A stretch of 64,000 nt of DNA, taken from contig CM060199.1 of assembly GCA_030562195.1 (NCBI GenBank), positions 28,044,338 through 28,108,337 of the forward strand, in the 5' to 3' direction. A model generated the notes under the pieces. It ran no database searches. It had not been told where the DNA came from and saw nothing but the letters and a program-made list of their open reading frames with translations. The position numbers and the translations under genes are program-made. The stretch's first letter is position 1. Every line of letters begins with the position of its first letter. Of the stretch, positions 1-10,783 are shown piece by piece. The stretch comes from Nipponacmea schrenckii. Taxonomy: Eukaryota; Mollusca; Gastropoda; Lottiidae.

Positions 1-235
1 AGTGGATCGCCCTTTGCACTGAATCAAATCTTCACTAATGGACAAGCTCTCTATATTTACCTAACCTTTGTTTTGTGTTTTATTTCAGACAACCGTAATC
101 TAATTTAGAACAGTGTAATATATTATGTAAAATAAATATGTGTATTAAAATTGTATTTATTATCTACACTGTCGTATTTTATTTGTATTACTATAGAAAT
201 CAATGCTATTCGACCATAGTGAACCACCTGAAAGG
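1..235 (+). other. 3' end of Met/Gly-rich gene copy 0 (intron end plus 3' UTR exon)
   Basis: The first ~235 bases match the 3' part of gene copy 1 (3858-4080) with only scattered differences. They show the end of the second intron with acceptor TTTCAG ending at 88, a non-coding last exon from 89, and a polyadenylation signal AATAAA at 131-136. The coding exon lies outside the window to the left. This shows that the tandem array continues upstream. Similarity stops at about 231-236, where the Penelope-like remnant begins. Confidence 0.8.
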
Positions 236-2031
236 ACAAAACTGAATTTGTCAATAAAGTAAAAAATCTTCAAGTTCCTTAAAATGCTATTTTAATTTCT
301 ATAGATGTAACTTCTATGTATAAATATATCAATAACACTACTGGCCTAATGGCAGGTCACAAAGCTTTTTATAGAAACCCACATCCAAACAAACCCGATG
401 GTGCAATTCTACAGCTTTTAGAAATTTGTCTTAGCCGCAACGATCTCACATTAAATGGTAAAACATATCTACAAACTTCAGGTACAGCCATGGCAAACGA
501 TTCGCCGCTTCGTACACAAACCTTTTCAGAGTGGGAACATGAGGTATTGCCCATTTGTCAAAGTTTGTACGAACACTTTTTAGATGACATTTTCATAGTT
601 CTATAGAACAGTTTTGGCAATTCTTTGAAATCATCAACAACAACCATCCGTTCACCAAACTAACGGCCAACGTCAGCCACAAAAGCATAGATTTTCTCGC
701 TACCTCTGTCTTCAAAGGAGATTCCAAAGCAGAGACTAATAAACTAGATATTGAAGTATATTTCAAGGAAACTGACACTCATCAACTTTTGCATAAGTGC
801 TCATTTCATCCAAAACATACCGTGTCTGGTATAATAAATTCTACGATTTCACCGAATTTTCACAAGATCTTCTGATTTCAACCAAGCCTATGCGATTGTT
901 TTCTCAAAACAGAAAGAGCGTGGATATACTCTTAATGATTTTTACGAAACATAAACAAATTCCACTTAAAGGGGCACAATCTTGATTTTTAGGGGTCGTT
1001 TTGGGTTGTTTTGGGCCTTTGTTACATTTAAACAGTCCGCAGAAATACTCAAGCTCTAAGAAAATCGCAAAATACCTTGAAATATACCTAAAAAATTTCA
1101 CTTTTAATTTTTTTTCCGTGCTGTACGCGGCTGGTTTTCAGTCAGTCTGAAAATTGTGTGTCCTGTTGACAAAATCTACAATTGTTATTACATTTACTTT
1201 CTTTTTGTTTTATCAGTGTGGGCCTGCGCAGTAGTCTATTTATAACTCTTTGATTTTCCAATATGGCGGGACGTTCATAATATCTTAAGACATTATGATT
1301 TTCAAACACAGATAATTATGTATACCCATGGATTTGAAGGCTCAAATTTCAAAGGTAAGCTCTGTAGACTATTTCTGATTAGCTAAACAAAAGATTTCAT
1401 GTGTTTGAGGCTCTCGGATAATTGTTCGAAACAAATCATGACTGTGCCCCTTTAAGCACAGACAGCAGCTAAAAATAGACTTTATACCGAAGTACCTCCA
1501 GACTTAAGGAATTCCCTATGTATGTCAAGCAGTTGCAAAACATGTCCCTTTATATCAGAAACTCGTTATATTTTTTAAATAACTATGAATACAAGATACC
1601 CGATCCAGGAGCACTTAACATGTAAAAGCTCAATATATTTAATCTCAGGCAAAATATGCAAGCAATATGTGGGAGAAACAAAAAACAGATTACGCACTCG
1701 TTTTAATGCTCACAGATCAGATATTGAATTTAAAAAAAAAACAGCCTGTAATCATTTCAATCTTGACGAACATTCACTTGACGACCTCACCCTAACCCCA
1801 ATCGAGCGCATAGAAATCAACTTGCCCGAAGATGAAACTACCAAATTCCGTCAATCTAGAGAAACCCATTGGATTGAGACATTAAATACAGCAAGACCTA
1901 TAGGACTTAATATTCACCATAGTGCGGACATAGCACCCTTTGTCGTCCCCTCCAATACCACCAGTAATAAAGCAAGCAAGATAGATGATTCTTATTATAA
2001 GAGCCTCCAAGAGAAATTCCCCCATGTCTAA
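236..2031 (+). mobile_element. Degenerate Penelope-like retroelement (RT and GIY-YIG remnants)
   Basis: Plus-strand frames read as a decayed Penelope-like element. From about 294 to 606 there is reverse transcriptase sequence, with the DVTSMY block, the segment TYLQTSGTAM, and a catalytic block reduced to FLDDIFIV. From 607 to ~965 the RT/thumb continues with stops and frameshifts (a readable piece is VYFKETDTHQLLHKCSFHPK). After an interruption at 970-1451, a 148-codon open segment (1585-2031) encodes a GIY-YIG-type endonuclease end, with QYVGETKNRLRTRFNAH as the recognisable core and a stop at 2029-2031. RT followed by GIY-YIG is the Penelope-like order. The RT is broken in several places, so this is a non-functional fossil. 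The 5' part of the element is missing. Confidence 0.8.
966..1455. mobile_element. TTAA-flanked MITE-like element inserted in the Penelope remnant
   Basis: A 482-bp segment (970-1451) is flanked on both sides by TTAA (966-969 and 1452-1455). Its ends are inverted repeats: the left end starts AGGGGCACAATCTTGATTT and the right end, read in reverse complement, starts AGGGGCACAGTCATGATTT. Penelope coding sequence stops at the left TTAA and resumes after the right one, so this is an insertion. It has no coding capacity. TTAA target duplications are typical of piggyBac-type transposases, but the end does not look like a classic piggyBac CCC end, so the mobilising family is unassigned. Confidence 0.75.
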
Positions 2032-2035
2032 GCAA

Positions 2036-2803
2036 AAGATAGCTTGCCAGGCAAGGTAACATACGCCCACTTCAGCAAACAGAATATTCCATGTTTTTCA
2101 TTCAATCAAGGGCAATAACTCATAAACCGACATCTGGAATCGCACCATTTTTTAACTTGTCCGAGATGTTATTAAGATGAATACACATACCAAGTTTCAT
2201 TCCAATCGGATAAAAACTACAGCTTCTATTACGTACACAAGTACATTTTAACGTTTATTCATTTAATCCAGGGCTATAACTCATAAACAGACATCTGGCG
2301 AGATATTATCAAGATGAATACACATACCAAGTTTCATTCATATCGGATGAAAACTATAGCTTCTATAGCATACACAAGTACATTTTAACGTTTTTTCATT
2401 CAATCAAGGGCCATAACTCATAAACCGATTTCTGGAATCGTGTCATTTTCGAACTTGTCCGAGATATTATCAAGATGAATACACATATCAAGTTTCATTC
2501 AAATCGGAGGAAAACTACAGCTTCTATTGCGTACACAAGTAAATTCTAACGTTTTCCATCTAATCAAGGGCCATAACTCATAAACCGACATCTGGAATTG
2601 TGCCATTTTTGAACTTGTCCGAGATATTATCAAGATGAATACACATACCAGGTTTCATTCAAATTGGATAAAAACTACAGCTTCTGTTGCGTACACAAGT
2701 AATTGTTGACGGACGGACGGACGGACCGACAGACCGACGGACGACGGACGGACAGGGGTGATGGCAATATACGTCCACATTTTCATGTGGGCGTATAAAA
2801 ATG
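2036..2803 (-). mobile_element. Pearl-like non-autonomous element (copy 1)
   Basis: Starting five bases after the GIY-YIG stop, the segment begins GATAGCTTGCCAGGCAAGG and continues into ATACGCCCAC. It then holds about four tandem ~158-bp units, recognisable by CATAACTCATAAACCGA and AGATATTATCAAGATGAATA. A GGAC-type microsatellite follows at ~2708-2755. The element ends with an imperfect palindrome around ACGTCCACATTTTCATGTGGGCGT. The same ends, core repeat and microsatellite recur at 30961, 44880, 57205 and 61025. This architecture matches the pearl elements described from bivalves. It is non-coding and presumably mobilised in trans. Confidence 0.75.
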
Positions 2804-2871
2804 ATAGTCGGTTGTCAGAATTTTTTTTATTATAGCAAGTTATTTCCACCAAAATGTAGCATGACAAGCTC

Positions 2872-3140
2872 AAAACTTTTCCCGTAGCCCATTAATCCCC
2901 CTTAGATATGTGAATTCATATCCCATGGCCATTGTGGACTACATCCTGGTTCCTTCCAGCCATGGGTGAAACTACTTATAAACAGATTTTAAAAAAATAA
3001 TTATAATTAGTAAATTGAATAATACATAATTGTAGAGAGAAAAAGGAGTGATGGAATTAATCAGATTATTCAATTAAATTGGATGTTGTAATAATGTATA
3101 TGAACCAGTATATAAATACAGACAGTATTAATGGTAAGAC
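2872..3140 (+). promoter_or_regulatory. Promoter of Met/Gly-rich gene copy 1
   Basis: Unit-type sequence shared with the regions upstream of copies 2 and 3 resumes at about 2872. A TATA box (TATATAAATA) lies at 3109-3118, about 75 bases before the first donor site. Transcription is therefore expected to start near 3140. The same TATA box and surroundings precede copies 2 and 3, which supports a conserved core promoter. Confidence 0.65.
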
Positions 3141-3385
3141 TATCATAAATCGTCTATACTTCAAACAATCATCTTCACAACTAGCCACAACTAGTAAGTA
3201 AATATTTTCAAATAAATGTTGAGTCGCAAAAATATTCTACTTGTGTAAATAGATGAAAGGTAAATTTGTAGATCAAACGTTCTATCAAAATCAGAACACT
3301 TAAATAACGTTTATTAATTATGTTTGCCTTATTGATACTGAATGGTTTGCTTTTCATACATGTTTTTTGTTTTTCAGAAATCAAC

Positions 3386-3685
3386 ATGAACACACTTTTT
3401 GCCATTGCTTTATGTTTCGCCTTCACCGCCACAACTCTGGCTTTTAACCCAATGATGATGGGTGGTATGGGTATGATGGGCGGTATGGGTATGATGAATC
3501 CCTACATGATGGGTATGGGGGGACTCGGCATGATGGGTATGGGTGGTATGGGTGGTATGGGTATGATGGGAGGTATGTACAACCCAATGATGATGGGTTA
3601 TGGTGGACTCGGTATGCTTGGTGGAATGGGCGGATATGGTATGATGGGAGGTATGCTCGGTGGAATGGGAGGATATGGAAAATAA
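3386..3685 (+). CDS. Secreted Met/Gly/Tyr-rich protein, copy 1 (99 aa)
   Basis: The single coding exon encodes 99 residues. Residues 1-19 (MNTLFAIALCFAFTATTLA) form a typical signal peptide. The remainder is almost only Met, Gly, Tyr, Leu, Pro and Asn in short repeats such as MMGGMGMM, NPMMMG and GGLGML. A non-coding first exon ends before the donor at 3194, and the acceptor TTTTTCAG ends at 3377, nine bases before the ATG. A longer in-frame extension starting at 3320 lies inside this intron and is rejected. The stop at 3683-3685 is followed by a donor (GTACGT at 3687), an acceptor ending at 3946, and AATAAA at 3989-3994. Such composition is seen in low-complexity secreted structural proteins, including Met-rich shell-matrix proteins of molluscs, but I cannot assign a function. 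Confidence 0.85.
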   Translation: MNTLFAIALCFAFTATTLAFNPMMMGGMGMMGGMGMMNPYMMGMGGLGMMGMGGMGGMGMMGGMYNPMMMGYGGLGMLGGMGGYGMMGGMLGGMGGYGK

Positions 3686-3946
3686 GGTACGTATTGCGTT
3701 TAGAGCTGATATAACCTCTAAAGATAGAATGACATAAGCAGCATACAAGTCGGGACACCAATGTCAACCACAAGGATGTCAACATGTTTTGAAACTGGTG
3801 GTTACTGACTAATAAAAAATTTCTCGGCTAGCTGATGCGTAAATAAGTATATAATTTAGTGGATCGCCCTTTGCACTGAATCAAATCTTTCACTAATGGA
3901 CAAGCTCTCTATATTCACCTAACCTTTGTTTTGTGTTTTATTTCAG

Positions 3947-4080
3947 ACAACCGTGATCCGATTCAGAACAGTGTCATATATTATGTAAAATAAATATTTG
4001 TATTAAAATTGTATTTATTATCTACACTGTCGTATTAATTTGTATTATTATAGAAATCAATGCTATTCGACCATAGTGAT
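3947..4080 (+). other. 3' UTR exon of copy 1 (class A)
   Basis: A non-coding last exon follows the acceptor ending at 3946. AATAAA is at 3989-3994. Sequence from 3858 to ~4080 matches the 3' end of copy 0 but not the 3' ends of copies 2-4, so the array has two 3' end classes. Confidence 0.65.
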
Positions 4081-4445
4081 TTATTATGTAATGAAATCAA
4101 TGCTATTAGAAACTCAACCACTGAATTTCTTTAACTTTAACTTAAAGTAATTTAACCTGTTTGGGAAAAGCATTAAACTTATATAATAGTTAGTTAAGAC
4201 TATAAGGTTCAAGTTCACATATTCAGGTCCGAGTCAGACCGTGGGAGGCCAAATCCAAAATATAACCACCTACTATAATGTAGGCTATAAACACGCTTAA
4301 CCAAATACATGTAGTCATATCATGTCAAGGATTTCTAGAACAAGTTGCCGAACCTTAGCATCCGTCCAAAAGAGATGTCATGCTATATTTATAATATCTG
4401 TCGTCTATAGAATTTGATTGATTGTAAATCCATATTGGATTTTAA

Positions 4446-4730
4446 GGAGGGAGACGTGGTGGCTTAAAATCAGATAGATGTTTGCTCGCTAACCAGGGTT
4501 CAATCCCGGAAAGGTCGAGATGTACTTTCTGTTTTTTCAACCCGGTTTTTCCCTGTCAGAGATGCAGTTCGGAGGAACTGATACGGAAAAAGCATTTAGT
4601 AGTTCGGATGGGACAATAAACCGAGGCACGTAAAATATCCCTAGTAGGCTAATGCACCCTGCATGACGTCACCCTCTTCATTAGCCCGTCAGGTGCAGGG
4701 CGTAGCAATTCCATTCAATTCAATTCGTTT
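4446..4730 (+). mobile_element. tRNA-derived SINE with Meta-type central domain
   Basis: The head resembles a tRNA gene, with a B-box-like GGGTTCAATCCCGG at ~4497-4510 and a weak A box upstream. The body contains TTCGGATGGGACAATAAACC near 4603-4622, which resembles the conserved Meta-SINE domain as I remember it. The tail ends in ATTC-type repeats near 4710-4728. The insertion lies in the spacer after copy 1 and is absent from the spacers after copies 2 and 3. Confidence 0.65.
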
Positions 4731-6780
4731 GTAAAAATATTTTTCACTTTGATGGATAATTAAGTTTTTATTTAAAAACTACATGAATTATTACCTAATT
4801 TCCACTCAGGTGAAAATAATTATCACGTAGGGTTTACTAATGTTACCTATAATAATGACGTCTTGCAGAATGTTACTGACGGTTTAATAGTAGATAGAAA
4901 CTGTCCCTAAGTTTTTGGACAACTTTTTACAGTTCGACTATGAAATCACATTGTTGAATCCAATTTGTTTTAAATTGAATATCAAGCTCAAAACACTACT
5001 GGGAGTGTAAGATATTTCGGGAGTTAATGAAAATTCTAAGCAATCAAAAATATAACCTTTGAATGACATTTAAAAGTAGATATAGAACATCATAATATAA
5101 CAAGAAACACTATTATGTATATACTACTTATATATATACTACTACTCTTTAATTAAAGCACCGGTTCAATTCCTGTGTGTATTAAAACGTTGCTTAAATA
5201 TAAGAGAAGTAGTATATCCATATTAGTGTTTCTTGTTATATTATAAAAAAAACTATAAAACATATTTTTAACTTTATTTTCAGAAGAGAACTTGTTTGAT
5301 AAAAAAAAATGTAACTAAGAGAAACTGTTTTAGCAGTTAGTATCAAACTATTGCAAAGATTCTCAAAGTTTTATTGTAGTAACTGCAAAATAATATATAG
5401 AAATCAATTGTTTTCTCAAACAAAATATTTATATTATATTTTTCTGTTCCTTTAAATTAGCTCACTTACAATATGTGACATTGAAACTGTGTTAAGTTTT
5501 TGTATATATGTGATATGTGAGTGTTCCAAGAGGAGTAAGAAAATAAAAGTATACATACATAATTTATGTGGGAGCAACTGGAATATGTACAAATAACTCC
5601 ACTTGAAGTGAAAATTGTGCTTTAAATTATTAAAACCTATTAGATATAATTTTACACTAAAGAAATATTATCCTCTGTTGTAAGACTGTTAAGTATTAAT
5701 CTGAACTCATTTAAGTTTTATTCAATGGGTGAGTTGTGTTGATCACATTTATTAGAACTAAGTTGGGCTATTATTTAGCAAAGATAAAGCACCCCAAAAA
5801 CCAGTAAATGAAAAGTGATGGGGGGGGGGATGTTAGGCTACTTAAAATTACACGTTTTCCACCACTTCGACCAACTGTATCCTAGTCTCAGAAATGGCAA
5901 TTTTCTTTTTATCTGAGCTAATATAAAATACGGTGCCAAGCTCATAATCGAAATTTGAGCCTCTACACTCTGCTTCATAGCATAGATTAAATAAAATATA
6001 GAAACTGAGAGTGGAATGGGCCACCTAGAAGGGATATTTGTAGAGATTATGCAAATTTTACGAGCAGTTCTAGTACTGACATCAACACACCCGAAATGAC
6101 AATCTTAAACTTTCACTTACATGAAAATAATGTTAAATTGAACATAAAGATTAAACAGCTATATATTACATGACTTTTGAGGTCAGGTCAAACAATACAG
6201 AGTGTTATTTTAGCTTCCGGGTTCATGGACAAGATAAAGCTGATGGTTTTAATTGAAAATGAAGACTTAAGTCGAACCTATTATTGGCTTCAATAATGTG
6301 ACCCTTTTAGGGTTTCGTAGATGCCTTAGCTAATTGTATTTATAGTAAAATCTCAAAATGTTATAAATCAAAATTGTCTAAAATGTTGCGCTTTGAATCC
6401 GTTTACTTTCATTCTTCTCCAGACATAGTTTTACAAAAAAAATGCTGCATTGACTCATTTCCGCTTTCCACTGTGATAGTAAATTTTTTCCTATAGATAT
6501 ATTTTTTTTCACCAAATCAAACGGAAAGGAAAAAGAATTCACGACGGCACAAACTCAAACCCTTTCCCAGAGCCTATTTATTCGCCTTACGATCTGTGCT
6601 CGTTTGTTAAATGATATTTTTGACCATGGCCATTGGTCGACGTAAGCGTCAGATCTGTGGACTACTTCCTGGTTCCTTCCAGCCGAGGGTGACACCACTT
6701 ATAAACAGAATTAAAAAAAAATAATTATAATTAGTAAATTGAATAATAAATAATTGTAGAGAGAAAAATGAGTGATGGTA
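4731..6780. repeat. Spacer between copies 1 and 2 (array spacer unit)
   Basis: No gene is seen. From about 4886 this spacer is nearly identical to 7826-9730 and 10784-12340, so it belongs to the array repeat unit. It contains a 155-bp foldback (5091-5245), a G-run near 5820-5829, and AT-rich sequence. Short ORFs found at the equivalent place in the later spacers are interrupted here. Confidence 0.75.
5091..5245. repeat. 155-bp foldback element in the array spacer
   Basis: The two ends form a ~38-bp inverted repeat with few mismatches (left ATAATATAACAAGAAACACT; right AGTGTTTCTTGTTATATTAT). The ~80-bp loop includes CCGGTTCAATTCC, which resembles a tRNA B box. The element may be a small MITE with a TA target duplication. 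Copies occur in the next two spacers at 8029-8183 and 10985-11139. Confidence 0.65.
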
Positions 6781-6832
6781 TTAATCAAATTATTCAATTA
6801 AATTGGATGTTGTAATAATGTATATGAACCAG

Positions 6833-6842
6833 TATATAAATA
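6833..6842 (+). promoter_or_regulatory. TATA box of gene copy 2
   Basis: TATATAAATA lies in the same context as the TATA boxes of copies 1 and 3. The non-coding first exon ends before the donor at 6918. Confidence 0.65.
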
Positions 6843-7097
6843 CAGACAGTATTGATGGTAAGACTATCACAAATCGTCTATACTTCAAACAATCATCTTC
6901 ACAACTAGCCACAACTAGTAAGTAAATATTTTCAAATAAATCTTGAGTCGCAAAAATATTCTACTTGTGTAAATAGATGAAAGGTAAATTTGTAGATCAA
7001 ACGTTCTTTCAAAATCAGACCACTTTAAAAGTCTTTAAATGTTTTTTTCTTTTGAATACTGAATGATTTTTTTTTTTTTTTTTTTTTAGTAATCAAT

Positions 7098-7406
7098 ATG
7101 AATACAGTTTTTGCCATCGCTTTATGTTTCGCCTTCACTGCCACAACTCTAGCTTTTAACCCAATGATGATGGGTGGTATGGGTATGATGGGCGGTATGG
7201 GTATGATGAATCCCTACATGATGGGTATGGGGGGACTCGGTATGATGGGTATGGGTGGTATGGGTATGGGTGGTATGTACAACCCAATGATGATGGGTTA
7301 TGGTGGACTCGGTATGCTTGGTGGAATGGGCGGATATGGTATGATGGGAGGTATGCTCGGTGGAATGGGTGGATACGGTATGCTGGGCGGTATGGTTGGA
7401 AAATAA
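7098..7406 (+). CDS. Secreted Met/Gly/Tyr-rich protein, copy 2 (102 aa)
   Basis: One coding exon encodes 102 residues. The signal peptide is MNTVFAIALCFAFTATTLA, and the mature part consists of Met-Gly-rich repeats with interspersed Tyr. Compared with copy 1, it lacks a few residues in the central MGGMGMMGGM region and has an extra C-terminal repeat ending GMLGGMVGK. The intron before it runs 6918-7089 and ends in an unbroken run of 21 T followed by AG. The stop (7404-7406) is followed by a donor at 7408, an acceptor ending at 7640, and AATAAA at 7670-7675. The protein is identical to that of copy 3. The role is unknown; an extracellular structural or secretory product is an inference from composition and signal peptide. 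Confidence 0.85.
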   Translation: MNTVFAIALCFAFTATTLAFNPMMMGGMGMMGGMGMMNPYMMGMGGLGMMGMGGMGMGGMYNPMMMGYGGLGMLGGMGGYGMMGGMLGGMGGYGMLGGMVGK

Positions 7407-7640
7407 GGTACATATTGATTTTTTTTTATTTTTGTGTGTGTGTGTGTGTTTTGATCTTATATATCACTTTAAATAGAATCAAATGATCACGATAGAAGTC
7501 AGAAACAGAGCAAATCACTAAGGATGTTTTGGAATTGAGGAGGAAATCCAAAGTAGAAAAATTCATGCTTTATATTTTCTATTGCATCTTTGACAAATAA
7601 GTTGTTTTTATATTATATCATATAACTTTTTTCATTTCAG

Positions 7641-7700
7641 TCAACCGTGTTCTTTTCAAAACTACTAGAAATAAAGATATATTTTTATCCTTTATAAAGT
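7641..7700 (+). other. 3' UTR exon of copy 2 (class B)
   Basis: A non-coding exon follows the acceptor ending at 7640, with AATAAA at 7670-7675. Its sequence differs from the class A exons of copies 0 and 1 and equals those of copies 3 and 4. Confidence 0.65.
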
Positions 7701-7825
7701 GCATTCATTTTAATTTCATTCGGAAACGATCGATTCGACCTTAAACTCTATGATCAAAATTGGCCGAGTTATGGCCATTTTAGTTTGGAGTCTGCCACGA
7801 TGTAGATCTAACGATGTAGATAGAT

Positions 7826-9730
7826 TAGTAGATAGAAACTGTCCCTAAGTTTTTGGACAACTTTTTACAGTTCGACTATGAAATCACATTGTTGAATCCA
7901 ATTTGTTTTAAATTGAATATCAAGCTCAAAACACTACTGGGAGTGTAAGATATTTCGGGAGTTAATGAAAATTCTAAGCAATCAAAAATATAACCTTTGA
8001 ATGACATTTAAAAGTAGATATAGAACATCATAATATAACAAGAAACACTATTATGTATATACTACTTATATATATACTACTACTCTTTAATTAAAGCACC
8101 GGTTCAATTCCTGTGTGTATTAAAACGTTGCTTAAATATAAGAGAAGTAGTATATCCATATTAGTGTTTCTTGTTATATTATAAAAAAAAATATAAAACA
8201 TATTTTTAACTTTATTTTCAGAAGAGAACTTGTTTGATAAAAAAAAATGTAACTAAGAGAAACTGTTTTAGCAGTTAGTATCAAACTATTGCAAAGATTC
8301 TCAATTTTTTATTGTGGTAACTGCAAATATATAATAGAAATCTACTGTTTTCTCAAACCAAATATTTATATTTCATTTTTTCTGTTCCTTAAAATTAGGT
8401 CACTTACAATATGTGACATTGAAACTGTGTTAAGTTTTTGTATATATGTGATATGTGAGTGTTCCAAGAGGAGTAAGAAAATAAAAGTATACATACATAA
8501 TTTATGTGGGAGCAACTGGAATATGTAGAAATAACTCCACTTGAAGTGAAAATTGTGCTTTAAATTATTAAAACCTATTAGATATAATTATACACTAAAG
8601 AAATATTATCCTCTGTTGTAAGACTAACACTCAAGTTGTTTTGATTAATCTGAACTCATTTAAGTTTTATTCAATGGGTGAGTTGTGTTGATCACATTTA
8701 TTAGAACTAAGTTGGGCTATTATTTAGCAAAGATAAAGCACCCCAAAAACCAGTAAATGAAAAGTGATGGGGGGGGGGATGTTAGGCTACTTAAAATTAC
8801 ACGTTTTCCACCACTTCGACCAACTGTATCCTAGTCTCAGAAATGGCAATTTTCTTTTTATCTGAGCTAATATAAAATACGGTGCCAAGCTCATAATCGA
8901 AATTTGAGCCTCTACACTCTGCTTCATAGCATAGATTAAATAAAATATAGAAACTGAGAGTGGAATGGGCCACCTAGAAGGGATATTTGTAGAGAATATG
9001 CAAATTTTACGAGCAGTTCTAGTACTGACATCAACACACCCGAAATGACAATCTTAAACTTTCACTTACATGAAAATAATGTTAAATTGAACATAAAGAT
9101 TAAACAGCTATATATTACATGACTTTTGAGGTCAGGTCAAACAATACAGAGTGTTATTTTAGCTTCCGGGTTCATGGACAAGATAAAGCTGATGGTTTTA
9201 ATTGAAAATGAAGACTTAAGTCGAACCTATTATTGGCTTCAATAATGTGACCCTTTTAGGGTTTCGTAGATGCCTTAGCTAATTGTATTTATAGTAAAAT
9301 CTCAAAATGTTATAAATCAAAATTGTCTAAAATGTTGCGCTTTGAATCCGTTTACTTTCATTCTTCTCCAGACATAGTTTTACAAAAAAAATGCTGCATT
9401 GACTCATTTCCGCTTTCCACTGTGATAGTAAATTTTTTCCTATAGATATATTTTTTTTCACCAAATCAAACAGAAAGGAAAAAGAATTCACGACGGCACA
9501 AACTCAAACCCTTTCCCAGAGCCTATTTATTCGCCTTACGATCTGTGCTCGTTTGTTAAATGATATGTTTGACCATGGCCATTGGTCGACGTAAGCGTCA
9601 GATCTGTGGACTACTTCCTGGTTCCTTCCAGCCGAGGGTGACACCACTTATAAACAGAATTAAAAAAAAATAATTATAATTAGTAAATTGAATAATAAAT
9701 AATTGTAGAGAGAAAAATGAGTGATGGTAT
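7826..9730. repeat. Spacer between copies 2 and 3
   Basis: No supported gene. The spacer is nearly identical to 4886-6780 and to 10784-12340, with a foldback at 8029-8183. A 79-codon ORF at 8289-8528 is conserved only because the spacers are near-identical; its equivalent in the first spacer is broken, so it is not called as a gene. Confidence 0.75.
8029..8183. repeat. 155-bp foldback element, second copy
   Basis: This is the same inverted-repeat element as at 5091-5245, with the same loop, carried by the duplicated spacer. Confidence 0.65.
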
Positions 9731-9781
9731 TAATCAAATTATTCAATTAAATTGGATGTTGTAATAATGTATATGAACCAG

Positions 9782-9791
9782 TATATAAATA
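9782..9791 (+). promoter_or_regulatory. TATA box of gene copy 3
   Basis: TATATAAATA lies 85 bases before the first donor (9867), as in copy 2. Confidence 0.65.
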
Positions 9792-10011
9792 CAGACAGTA
9801 TTGATGGTAAGACTATCACAAATCGTCTATACTTCAAACAATCATCTTCACAACTAGCCACAACTAGTAAGTAAATATTTTCAAATAAATCTTGAGTCGC
9901 AAAAATATTCTACTTGTGTAAATAGATGAAAGGTAAATTTGTAGATCAAACGTTCTTTCAAAATCAGACCACTTTAAAAGTCTTTAAATGTTTTTTTCTT
10001 TTGAATACTGA

Positions 10012-10046
<35 letters not shown>

Positions 10047-10054
10047 TAATCAAT

Positions 10055-10363
10055 ATGAATACAGTTTTTGCCATCGCTTTATGTTTCGCCTTCACTGCCA
10101 CAACTCTAGCTTTTAACCCAATGATGATGGGTGGTATGGGTATGATGGGCGGTATGGGTATGATGAATCCCTACATGATGGGTATGGGGGGACTCGGTAT
10201 GATGGGTATGGGTGGTATGGGTATGGGTGGTATGTACAACCCAATGATGATGGGTTATGGTGGACTCGGTATGCTTGGTGGAATGGGCGGATATGGTATG
10301 ATGGGAGGTATGCTCGGTGGAATGGGTGGATACGGTATGCTGGGCGGTATGGTTGGAAAATAA
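10055..10363 (+). CDS. Secreted Met/Gly/Tyr-rich protein, copy 3 (102 aa)
   Basis: The 102-residue protein is identical to copy 2, with the same signal peptide and repeats. The upstream intron runs 9867-10046 and ends in 29 consecutive T before AG, longer than in copy 2. The stop at 10361-10363 is followed by a donor at 10365, an acceptor ending at 10596, and AATAAA at 10626-10631. The whole ~2.96-kb unit around it is nearly identical to that of copy 2, so the duplication or homogenisation is recent. A duplicated assembly of one locus cannot be excluded. Confidence 0.85.
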   Translation: MNTVFAIALCFAFTATTLAFNPMMMGGMGMMGGMGMMNPYMMGMGGLGMMGMGGMGMGGMYNPMMMGYGGLGMLGGMGGYGMMGGMLGGMGGYGMLGGMVGK

Positions 10364-10596
10364 GGTACATATTGATTTTTTTTTATTTTTGTGTGTGTGT
10401 GTGTGTTTGATCTTATATATCACTTTAAATAGAATCAAATGATCACGATAGAAGTCAGAAACAGAGCAAATCACTAAGGATGTTTTGGAATTGAGGAGGA
10501 AATCCAAAGTAGAAAAATTCATGCTTTATATTTTCTATTGCATCTTTGACAAATAAGTTGTTTTTATATTATATCATATAACTTTTTTCATTTCAG

Positions 10597-10660
10597 TCAA
10601 CCGTGTTCTTTTCAAAACTACTAGAAATAAAGATATATTTTTATCCTTTATAAAGTGCAT
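10597..10660 (+). other. 3' UTR exon of copy 3 (class B)
   Basis: The non-coding last exon follows the acceptor ending at 10596, with AATAAA at 10626-10631. It is identical in class to copy 2. Confidence 0.65.
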
Positions 10661-10783
10661 TCATTTTAATTTCATTCGGAAACGATCGATTCGACCTTAA
10701 ACTCTATGATCAAAATTGGCCGAGTTATGGCCATTTTAGTTTGGAGTCTGCCACGATGTAGATCTAACGATGTAGATAGATTA

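Noticed and set aside
3320..3385. Longer N-terminus for gene copy 1 starting at 3320
   Set aside because: The extension lies within the intron whose acceptor ends at 3377, and copies 2 and 3 lack it.
3410..3785. Antisense ORFs rich in His, Pro and Tyr over the Met/Gly-rich genes
   Set aside because: They are mirror frames of a low-complexity ATG/GGT-rich coding exon; splice signals and signal peptide are on the plus strand.
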